Assembly: GCF_019091135.1 (NCBI RefSeq)
Contig: NZ_JAGXJW010000001.1
Coordinates: 112,885-176,884 of the forward strand
Direction: 5' to 3'
Length of the DNA stretch: 64,000 nucleotides
DNA from: Cohnella sp. GbtcB17
Lineage (GTDB): Bacteria > Bacillota > Bacilli > Paenibacillales > Paenibacillaceae
Positions 55,337-62,679 of this stretch are shown piece by piece. Within the stretch, counting starts at the first letter, position 1. Each line of letters starts with the position of its first letter. The notes beneath the pieces were generated by a model. That model saw only the letters and a list, made by a program, of their open reading frames with translations. It was not told where the DNA came from and did not search any database. Made by a program: the position numbers and the translations under genes.

Positions 55337-56931
55337 TGAGAACGATACGTATGCTGCTGGCCGACGACGAGCCGGTCATTCTGCGCGGACTGCGCAAGCT
55401 GCTCCCGTGGCACGAGCTCGGGATCGAGATCGTCGGTGAAGCCTATGACGGCCAAGAACTGCTGGACTTGATGGAAGCCTGCCATCCCGACCTCGTCATC
55501 AGCGACATCAGCATGCCGGGCTGCACCGGCATCGACGTCATCCGGCACGTGCACGAAGCCGGCTTGGACATCAAGGTCGTATTCATCAGCGCCTATCAAG
55601 AATTCGCCTACGCGCAGGACGCGGTCAAGTATGGTGCGCTGGATTACCTGGTCAAGCCGGTCAACAAGATCCAGCTGGAAGCGGTCGTCCGCAAAGCCAT
55701 TCGCATGGCGGGCGAGCGATCCGCGCGCGAGAGAGATAAGGAGATCGCGGGCCTGTTCGAAAAGCAGAAACGGCTCGACGCAATCGAAGAGGCCCTGCAG
55801 CGGCTGATCGACGGAGACCGTTCGGCTGCGGGCAGCCTTCGATCCAAGCTGACGTTCGAGGCGCGCGCGCGGGTATCCGTCGCGTTCGGCGAGATGGACG
55901 GTATTGGTTTGGAAGGGGAAAACCGCTGGCAGGACCAGGAACGCAAGCTGATCGACTTCGCGATCGTCAACGTGTTGTCCGAGGCGGTAGCCGAGACCGG
56001 GTCGGCTATCTACTTCCGACACGGCGACCGGCACGGGATCTGTATCCTTCACGACGACGACGCTTTGCCGCAAGCGATCGCAACGGATCTTCACCAAAAA
56101 ATAAACCGCTATCTTAAGATCGGATTTACTTTCGGCATCGGAATCGCCGTTGACAGCCTGGAGGAGGCCTCCGTGTCTGCGCGGTACGCGGAAGAGGCTA
56201 TCAAGCTCAAGTACTTTGAAGGACTCAATCGCGTCATCTCATACGAGCCAACGGGTGCGGATGAGAGAGCGAAGTTGCGTGCGGAAGAAGCGCGCCGGCA
56301 GTTGGGCCGCTCGTTAACGCAGCCCGGCACGAACGATGCGCCTACGTTCGGTCAACTGACGGATGCCGTCCGGAGCGCGACGCACGGGAACGCGGCAGCA
56401 GCCGTCTCGGCGGTTTACGACGCGCTTGCAGGCTTGAAGCAGGAGCTTGCGGACCTCGGTGTTCCGATGGCGGAGCTCGATGCCGAATTTTCGAACTTGC
56501 TGGCCGATTTGAACGGCTTTCCGACCTTCGAGACCATGGCCGGCTACGCGTGCGCCCGCTTCGAGCAGTTAACCGACCGGGCCGCAGGATGCCTGGCCAA
56601 CAAGGATTCCTTCCAGATGGCCGAGATCAAAGCTTATATCGATTCGAATTATACCGAGAATTTGACGCTGGAATCGATCGCAGCGAGGATTTACATGAAT
56701 CCCTATTATTTCAGCAGTTTTTTCAAGAAGCATACCGGGCGGAATTTTAAAGAGTACGTCACGGAAATACGGATGAAAAACGCGCACCGGCTGCTCCTTC
56801 AAACGGATCTGATGGTCTACGAGATCGCCGATCGGGTCGGCTACAATAATGCGAGGCACTTTAGCGACATGTTCAAGAAAAGGTACGGGAAGCTGCCGCT
56901 GGAATATAAACAGTCTCTGAAAAACTCGTAA
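55336..56931 (+). CDS. YesN-type response regulator, receiver plus AraC DNA-binding domain (second copy)
   Basis: This 531-residue protein has the receiver acidic pair near residue 10, phospho-acceptor D57 (VISDISMPG), LVKP, a long central linker, and AraC helix-turn-helix units (LTLESIAARIYMNPYYFSSF, IADRVGYNNARHFSDMFKK). The start overlaps the kinase stop by one base and GGAGG lies upstream. The DNA-recognition helices are nearly the same as in the regulator at 32090, so both proteins could read the same boxes. The lipoprotein gene at 56980 follows after 48 bases and is probably in this operon. Confidence 0.92.
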   Translation: MRTIRMLLADDEPVILRGLRKLLPWHELGIEIVGEAYDGQELLDLMEACHPDLVISDISMPGCTGIDVIRHVHEAGLDIKVVFISAYQEFAYAQDAVKYGALDYLVKPVNKIQLEAVVRKAIRMAGERSARERDKEIAGLFEKQKRLDAIEEALQRLIDGDRSAAGSLRSKLTFEARARVSVAFGEMDGIGLEGENRWQDQERKLIDFAIVNVLSEAVAETGSAIYFRHGDRHGICILHDDDALPQAIATDLHQKINRYLKIGFTFGIGIAVDSLEEASVSARYAEEAIKLKYFEGLNRVISYEPTGADERAKLRAEEARRQLGRSLTQPGTNDAPTFGQLTDAVRSATHGNAAAAVSAVYDALAGLKQELADLGVPMAELDAEFSNLLADLNGFPTFETMAGYACARFEQLTDRAAGCLANKDSFQMAEIKAYIDSNYTENLTLESIAARIYMNPYYFSSFFKKHTGRNFKEYVTEIRMKNAHRLLLQTDLMVYEIADRVGYNNARHFSDMFKKRYGKLPLEYKQSLKNS

Positions 56932-56979
56932 CGGTATCGCTCGCGGATGCGATTGCAATGGCAAAAGGGAGGCGCGGGC

Positions 56980-58275
56980 ATGCGCGGATCGAAGTTTGGG
57001 TTTCTGATTTTGTTTTTGCCGCTGCTCCTTGCATCATGCGGATCGGGAAGCGAGGAACAGCCTGCCGGCGACGTTCAAGCGGAGCCCCTCACATTGACGA
57101 TCGTATTCGCAGGCGGCGATCTTGCCCATAAACAAGGCATTTCGACCGTTATTTCCGATTTCGAACGCGCTCATCCCTCCGTCGCGATTCAAGAGGAAAA
57201 CGAGTCGTGGTCCGGGAGCTATGCGGATTTTCTGAAAATGAAGGACGCCGTCGGCGAGTTTCCCGACCTGGTGGAGATGCGGGACACCCAACTGTTCGCG
57301 GATGCGGGTCTGATCGCGCCGCTGCCCGCGGAGGTCGAGACGCTGCTGCAGCCCGTTCCGGCCGTGAACGGCGCCGTGTATGCGGCGCCGCTCGAAAAAC
57401 CGGCGCCGCTCGGCATCATTTACAGCAAGGCACTGTTCCGCAGGGCCGGGATCTCAGGCCCGCCTGCCACCTTCGGCGAATTCCTGGAACTCTGCGAGAA
57501 AATCAAAGCGTCGGGCGTGAATCCGTTAGTCGTAGGCGGCAAGGACACCTGGCATATGGGATTTTGGATCAACAAATTTTTGATTGACGAAGTCTACGCG
57601 GAGCAGCCGAACTGGAATGCGCTTCGAAGCGAACGCAGCGCGAGTTGGGGCGATCCTGGCCCGAAGCGCGCGCTGGAGCGACTTGCGCTGCTGTGGAAAC
57701 AGGGCGACGTCGCGCCCGGTTATATGGATACGGCGGACAATCAGACCGTTGCCTCACTGCTGTCGGGTCAGGCGGCGATGCTCTACACGGGTCCGTGGAT
57801 GTTCAACCAGATCAAGGCGGCGGACCCGACGTTCGAATTCGGCTTTTTCGCGCTACCCGACGCGAACGGCAAGGTGAATCTATCGAGCATGGCTGCGCCG
57901 ATCGGCTGGTCGATCTCGGCCGCCGCCGCCCGAGACCCGGGCAAGCTGGAGGTTCTGAAGCAGTTTCTTCAGTTTTTTTACAGCAGCGAGGAATATTCCA
58001 AATACCTGCAAACCGTTAACGGCATTCCGGCGACGCAGCAATCCGCCGCGGTCGTATCCACCCCGCTGCTGCAGGGGATCCTGGACCTGATGGACGATCC
58101 GAGTACGGGCCAGTCCGCCTTCATGAACAATTTTTGGGGAGACAATGCGCTGCCCGCGGGCTTTCGCGATTGGTTTTACCGGCGGGTGCAGGATTGGCTC
58201 AACGGTAAAACGACGCTGAACGAGCTTACGGCCGCCGCCGACAGGGAATGGGACAGGGCGAAGTCGGGCGGATGA
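56980..58275 (+). CDS. Sugar-binding lipoprotein (second, orphan from permeases)
   Basis: This 431-residue lipoprotein has lipobox LLASC (Cys20) and is a close paralogue of the binding protein at 26916, sharing DLVEMRDTQLFA, NPLVVGGKDTWHMGFW, KFLIDEVY, DNQTVASLLSGQAAMLYTGP and YLQTVNGIPAT. GGGAGG lies 7 bases before ATG 56980. No permease follows, so it probably delivers sugar to the 28423/29362 permeases or serves as a ligand presenter for the kinase encoded just upstream. Confidence 0.9.
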   Translation: MRGSKFGFLILFLPLLLASCGSGSEEQPAGDVQAEPLTLTIVFAGGDLAHKQGISTVISDFERAHPSVAIQEENESWSGSYADFLKMKDAVGEFPDLVEMRDTQLFADAGLIAPLPAEVETLLQPVPAVNGAVYAAPLEKPAPLGIIYSKALFRRAGISGPPATFGEFLELCEKIKASGVNPLVVGGKDTWHMGFWINKFLIDEVYAEQPNWNALRSERSASWGDPGPKRALERLALLWKQGDVAPGYMDTADNQTVASLLSGQAAMLYTGPWMFNQIKAADPTFEFGFFALPDANGKVNLSSMAAPIGWSISAAAARDPGKLEVLKQFLQFFYSSEEYSKYLQTVNGIPATQQSAAVVSTPLLQGILDLMDDPSTGQSAFMNNFWGDNALPAGFRDWFYRRVQDWLNGKTTLNELTAAADREWDRAKSGG

Positions 58276-58302
58276 ACAGTAGAGGCGAGGCACGCGGAAT
58301 TC

Positions 58303-58367
58303 CTTAAGGAATTGCGGTATACGCTTAAATTTGTGACATACCCGGCGTCATTCGGGCATGCTACTGT
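58303..58367 (+). promoter_or_regulatory. Paired-box promoter of the third binding lipoprotein
   Basis: Box 1 CTTAAGGAAT starts at 58303 and box 2 CTTAAATTTG at 58324, 21 bp apart. TG (58359-58360) and hexamer TACTGT (58362-58367) follow, 38 bp after the start of box 2. The boxes are less A-rich than elsewhere but the spacing holds. Confidence 0.65.
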
Positions 58368-58370
58368 AAA

Positions 58371-58384
58371 GTTAAACGCTTTCA
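58371..58384 (+). promoter_or_regulatory. Possible cre-like site at the start of the third lipoprotein message
   Basis: GTTAAACGCTTTCA fits TGWAARCGYTWNCW at 12 of 14 positions with an intact core, and covers the expected +1, the same position as the cre-like site at 35542. Confidence 0.4.
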
Positions 58385-58415
58385 AAATTTCGCAGCGGGA
58401 GAGGGTGGCCGGTGG

Positions 58416-60011
58416 ATGAAGCGTATTAAAGCGTTGCTGCTGCTTATCTTGCTGCCTTTGATGATATGCGGCTGCGACCGGCTCTTTTCCGCGAGCGGCC
58501 AAACAAGCGGGGATTCTTCGGATGCTCCCCCGCCCGTTACGCTTCTTTTTCAGTTTTTCGGAGACAAGCCGACCGATCTGGATCTCGTGATCCAAGAGTT
58601 CGAGAAGCGCACCGCGGATTCGCTTCGCGTGAAGCTCGAGACCGAGTGGGACGCACCCGAAGAGTACAAGCAAAAGATCAAGCTTAAGCTGGCGGCGGGC
58701 GAATCCGTCGATGCCGTCTTCGATGCCTCTTGGATGAATCTCAATCAGAACGTGGCGCAGGGCTATTATCAAGTGCTGGATAAGTATTTTAACAATGACG
58801 ACTACCCCGGGCTAAAAAAAGCGTTTCCCGCCGATTATTTGGACGCGAACCGAATGAACGGCCATATTTACGCCTTGCCGCTGACGCAATTGTTTCACGA
58901 TATCGAACTCGTCTTTATCCGCAAGGATCTGCGGGAGAAATACGGCATGCAGCCGATTCGCTCAATGGCGGGCCTGGAAGAGTATCTGGAGCGTGTCCGC
59001 CGGGAAGAGCCGAGCATGATACCGCTGGCGCTTAAGGGAGAACGCGGGTTTTACCGGATGTTCGAGAACCAGGCCAAGCAGACAAATTTTCGTGCTTCGC
59101 CGACGGCGCTATCCGGCACGGGCATCGCTTTTAACGTCGTGCTGTCAAATGACGGAAAACAAGTGCTCGGCGCGGCCACCTACGGGGACCCCTCCTCCGA
59201 GTACGCCAAATTCCCGGCGCCGCTGAACCAGCCCGATTATTTTACGCAAGTGTTCGATCAGAACGCAGCCTGGAACCGGTTTGTGCAGACCGACGTGCTG
59301 AACGAACGGAATGCCTTGCTGCTGCTCGAATCCGGGAAGGCCGCCGCAGCCGAGGGGACGGTCAACGATTGGGCGTCTGCGAGGCAGAAGCTGAAAACTG
59401 CCGTGCCGGGCGCCGATCTGGAAGGCTTCGTCTACATCGATTGTCAGCGCAACCGCGAGGCCGGATGCATCGGAACCGATTATCGGGCCTGGAACGATCT
59501 CGCCATTCCTGTGACGTCCAAGCATGCGGACGATACGATGCGGTTCCTGGACTGGTTGTTCCAGAGCCAGGAAAACCATGATTTGTTCGAGCTGGGCATC
59601 AAGGGCAAGCATTGGACCGAGGGGGCGGAAGGCACTTATCATACCACGTCAGAGTCGTCCGATTATGCCTTCCCGGCCTTCGAGTTGACCTGGAACCCCT
59701 ATCTGTCCCGTATCGGTGCCGACGCACAGCCGGAAATTCAGGATTTGCTCGCGTATGAAGCCGATCCCGCCAGTTATTACCGCCTGCCCCTGTCGGGATT
59801 CCTGTTCGATCCGACCCCCGTCAAAACCGAGATCGCGAAGGTTCAGCCGCTGGCCAATCAGACGATGCAGGTTCTGAACAGCGGCTTGGACCCGAATTGG
59901 CGCGATAGCCTGGCGGCCTTGAACAAAAAGCTGAGAGGCTTGGGGCTGGAGAAGATTAGGGCGGAGCTGGTTCGTCAGATTCAAGCCTATCTGGATCAAG
60001 GAGGCGCGTAA
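58416..60011 (+). CDS. Extracellular solute-binding lipoprotein (third)
   Basis: This 531-residue lipoprotein has lipobox MICGC (Cys20) and a family-1-like binding fold of a different subgroup from the other two, with VTLLFQFFGDKPTDLDLVIQ near the N-terminus, QKIKLKLAAGESVDAVFDAS and a DUF3502-like C-terminal region. Length and type resemble LipO-like oligosaccharide-binding proteins. A purine-rich GGGAGAGG lies upstream of ATG 58416. It has its own paired-box promoter and is followed by no permease, only by the shared terminator at 60104. Confidence 0.88.
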   Translation: MKRIKALLLLILLPLMICGCDRLFSASGQTSGDSSDAPPPVTLLFQFFGDKPTDLDLVIQEFEKRTADSLRVKLETEWDAPEEYKQKIKLKLAAGESVDAVFDASWMNLNQNVAQGYYQVLDKYFNNDDYPGLKKAFPADYLDANRMNGHIYALPLTQLFHDIELVFIRKDLREKYGMQPIRSMAGLEEYLERVRREEPSMIPLALKGERGFYRMFENQAKQTNFRASPTALSGTGIAFNVVLSNDGKQVLGAATYGDPSSEYAKFPAPLNQPDYFTQVFDQNAAWNRFVQTDVLNERNALLLLESGKAAAAEGTVNDWASARQKLKTAVPGADLEGFVYIDCQRNREAGCIGTDYRAWNDLAIPVTSKHADDTMRFLDWLFQSQENHDLFELGIKGKHWTEGAEGTYHTTSESSDYAFPAFELTWNPYLSRIGADAQPEIQDLLAYEADPASYYRLPLSGFLFDPTPVKTEIAKVQPLANQTMQVLNSGLDPNWRDSLAALNKKLRGLGLEKIRAELVRQIQAYLDQGGA

Positions 60012-60103
60012 GGGCATGATCCTGGCGCTAAAACGACTCAGGACGCGTGGCCATTAGAAGCGCTGCTAATATTGAAGGGGCAGGACCTCTAACTGTGGCA
60101 ATA

Positions 60104-60140
60104 GGCAAACGATGCGGCCCCGTGGGCCGCATCGTTTGCC
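60104..60140. terminator. Strong hairpin between convergent lipoprotein and GH28 genes
   Basis: GGCAAACGATGCGGCCC (60104-60120) pairs perfectly with GGGCCGCATCGTTTGCC (60124-60140) around CGT. Both genes point toward it, so it probably ends both messages, though T runs are absent. Confidence 0.75.
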
Positions 60141-60154
60141 AGTGTTGTCGTCCG

Positions 60155-61513
60155 CTACGAATAAACGATAATATCTTCCTTATGGATGCCACAGTTCTCA
60201 ATGATATACGGAGCTCTTGTATCTTCTTGCAGGGCATGAAACTTCAGCCCTTCCAACGCGAGACGCTCAACGTTTCTGACATCCATAAAGGTGGTCCGGC
60301 TCCAGGTCGGATAATAATTTTCGGATACCTTCGGAGGATGATCGAATCGCATATCCCAAACCTTAGGGTATTCTGCGGGAATATCTTCTTTCTTTACGCC
60401 TCCCACAAATGTATAGGTCATATTTTTAATCGTTAAATCGCGAATTGGATAGCTGTCGCAGGCATCGACCCGAATGCCGTTAAAGGAAGGACAGCCCATC
60501 ACATCATCGGTGAAGCGATAATGCGTGTTCATCATTTCATCGTCATCCGTCGCGATAATGTCCGACAACATGATCCGCGCCATGATGCCGATTTCCGGCA
60601 TATCGTTCAGGCCGATGGAAGATCCGATCTCGTCCAACCGATTGTTCAAGAGGATAAAGATCGGCCGCGAGACATTTCGCATCAACAGGCCTTGGGCGAC
60701 AATGTCGGTTATGCTGCCGCCCTCCGAACATTCAATCTTGATTCCTTCACGCCATACATTCTCAAAAGTACAGTTTTGGATCGCTACGTTCGAGATATCG
60801 CCTACGGACTTGAGCCCGATCCGGATGCCCGCGCAGATGGACGTAAAATGACAATTCGTAATATGCACGTTTTTCATCGGATAGTCTTTGCTACTTGCTT
60901 GCAAGCATAGATTGTCATCCGTCCCGAGGATTTTGCAATTGGAAATAAAGACGTTTCGGCAGCCGTCGTAATCCAGCCCGTCCCCGTTATATCTTCTGTC
61001 GTTGCGGATGTCCAAGTCTTCGCACCATATATTTTCGCTGTCCAGGAAGGCGGTTGTCCATGCCGTCGAATTGTAGAGCCGCAGCCCTTTGACGTGAATA
61101 TTTTTGCACCGCAGGAACCGCATCATCATCGGACGGTAGATGCTGCCCTCGTTCGGAAAACGTTCAGCATTCCCGTTGATCTCACCCTCTCCGACAATAC
61201 CGATGTTGGAAGCATCCTCTGCATAAATGAAGCATTTGTCCATGTCTGTCTCATTGGTATATCGGTTGTAGTGCGTCCCGTCCGGGTAGTCGCCGATGTC
61301 CGGATTGGCCAGCAGAATTGCCGACGGATTCACCTGCAAGTATACATTGGACTTCATAAAGATCGTTCCCGAGACAAAGGTGCCGCCCGAGAGCACGACA
61401 TAACCGCCGCCGGCGTCAAAACAAGCGTCAATCGCCTTTTGAATGGCTCGCGTGTCGATCGTAGAGCCATCGCCTTTAGCGCCATATTTCTTAACGTCAA
61501 ATACATCCGACAT
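60155..61513 (-). CDS. GH28-family glycoside hydrolase (polygalacturonase-like), no signal peptide
   Basis: This 452-residue protein opens with VFDVKKYGAKGDGSTIDTRA, the usual start of the GH28 beta-helix. It has NGDGLD and GTDDNLCLQ (the NxD and DD acid motifs), then AGIRIG in the place of the HG turn, and REGIKIE for the RxK motif. The absence of a clear HG histidine suggests an unusual specificity. No signal peptide is present, so it should act on imported oligomers, for example removing galacturonate-type or related residues. AGGAGG lies 9 bases before ATG 61513. A paired-box promoter lies upstream. Confidence 0.87.
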   Translation of the reverse strand: MSDVFDVKKYGAKGDGSTIDTRAIQKAIDACFDAGGGYVVLSGGTFVSGTIFMKSNVYLQVNPSAILLANPDIGDYPDGTHYNRYTNETDMDKCFIYAEDASNIGIVGEGEINGNAERFPNEGSIYRPMMMRFLRCKNIHVKGLRLYNSTAWTTAFLDSENIWCEDLDIRNDRRYNGDGLDYDGCRNVFISNCKILGTDDNLCLQASSKDYPMKNVHITNCHFTSICAGIRIGLKSVGDISNVAIQNCTFENVWREGIKIECSEGGSITDIVAQGLLMRNVSRPIFILLNNRLDEIGSSIGLNDMPEIGIMARIMLSDIIATDDDEMMNTHYRFTDDVMGCPSFNGIRVDACDSYPIRDLTIKNMTYTFVGGVKKEDIPAEYPKVWDMRFDHPPKVSENYYPTWSRTTFMDVRNVERLALEGLKFHALQEDTRAPYIIENCGIHKEDIIVYS

Positions 61514-61567
61514 CTCTCATTTCCTCCAATCCGATGGTCTTCACACGCTATTACGTTGAGCATGTCC

Positions 61568-61631
61568 AGTTTATTACGTGCCTTGACGGATGGGAATGCG
61601 AATTCTTAAGTGGAAAGTATTCTTTTTTATG
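61568..61631 (-). promoter_or_regulatory. Paired-box promoter of the GH28 gene (minus strand)
   Basis: On the minus strand box 1 CATAAAAAAG (61631-61622) and box 2 CTTAAGAATT (61610-61601) start 21 bp apart. The -10 hexamer TAAACT (61573-61568) starts 37 bp after the start of box 2. This is the only copy on the opposite strand and keeps the same geometry. Confidence 0.75.
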
Positions 61632-61672
61632 GACTTGACGGGGACCACGCAAACGAAGCTGTTCGCTGTTCG

Positions 61673-62464
61673 CTAAGAGCAAGCGCTGCGCAAGAAGGCT
61701 AACAACTCCCGGTTGTAGGCAGAGGCATTTTCCAGATTGCAAAAATGGCCTGCGTGCGGAATCGTTTTGAATAGGGCCTGTCTCAGCAGGGATGTCAAGG
61801 CCAGACAGGACGCCCGACTGCCGTCCGAGTCCAACTCTCCGAAGAGGACGAGCGCAGGCGTATTGGAGAATCTGGCTTCGGTCAGTCTCTGAGCCGTAGC
61901 GGCCCCGCCGATGGGCAAATACGTCTCAAAGCGAGGCTGCCAGCCGGACCAGGACATCACCATCTCCGACAGCTTTTCCCGAAAGGTCTCATCCTCGCCA
62001 TTGCAGCACGACAACAGGTCCTTCAGCCAGTCGGCCTTGAAAGCTGTCATATCGATCTCCCGGCCTTCAGGCGGGAGATGCTTCGCTGGAAGCTCGGTAG
62101 GTCCGTCGAACAGAGCGCCGCTGGACACGACGACGGACAGCGTCCGTTCGGGATGAAGGGCAAGCATGTCCAGCGCCACGAATGAACCGAGCGACAGCCC
62201 GACCAGATGCGCGTTGGCGATGCCCATTCGGTCCATCAGACGCTTCAAATCCTCCGCGTGCCCAAACCGCGCGCCAGGAACGGGCATATCGGACAGCCCG
62301 TAGCCTCTCATATCGTATCGAACCACATCGTATTCTTGCGCCAATAGCTTGAATTGAAAATCCCACATGCGGCGGTCCACCGAATGGGCATGAATGAGGA
62401 CGACCGACTCGCCCGAGCCTTCCCGCTCCGCGTATAATTCCGCTTCTTCGACAGAATAGCGCAT
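61673..62464 (-). CDS. Alpha/beta-fold hydrolase
   Basis: This 263-residue protein has GLSLGS with nucleophile S91, an acid in FGELDSDGS and H in PHAGHFCNLE, the classical triad order, and VRYDMRGYGLSD after the oxyanion strand. Family members include esterases, lactonases such as 3-oxoadipate enol-lactonase, and peroxidases. In this locus a sugar-ester or lactone substrate is plausible but unproven. GAGGTG lies 8 bases before ATG 62464. It is separated from the GH28 gene by 159 bases that carry the GH28 promoter. Confidence 0.8.
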   Translation of the reverse strand: MRYSVEEAELYAEREGSGESVVLIHAHSVDRRMWDFQFKLLAQEYDVVRYDMRGYGLSDMPVPGARFGHAEDLKRLMDRMGIANAHLVGLSLGSFVALDMLALHPERTLSVVVSSGALFDGPTELPAKHLPPEGREIDMTAFKADWLKDLLSCCNGEDETFREKLSEMVMSWSGWQPRFETYLPIGGAATAQRLTEARFSNTPALVLFGELDSDGSRASCLALTSLLRQALFKTIPHAGHFCNLENASAYNRELLAFLRSACS

Positions 62465-62583
62465 GCCGTTTCACCTCGCGTTTTCAATATCTCTAAGCCT
62501 AACAAATCGTTCCGAACGACGGAACGCAGAAATTGAAGAGGAATTGGCAAGTTTTTAGGCAAACATTGACCGCCTCAAAAGAT

Positions 62584-62647
62584 GTTAAAAAACTGAACAT
62601 CTGACTAAAGAACCTTCACTCTCGACGAGCTGCAGCGATGATAAGCT
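62584..62647 (+). promoter_or_regulatory. Paired-box promoter of the GH43 gene
   Basis: Box 1 GTTAAAAAAC starts at 62584 and box 2 CTAAAGAACC at 62605 (21 bp). TG (62639-62640) and hexamer TAAGCT (62642-62647) follow, 37 bp after the start of box 2. Box 2 is a weaker match. Confidence 0.6.
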
Positions 62648-62679
62648 GAAGTCAAGAAAAGTTCGAAAGGAGTCTGACG

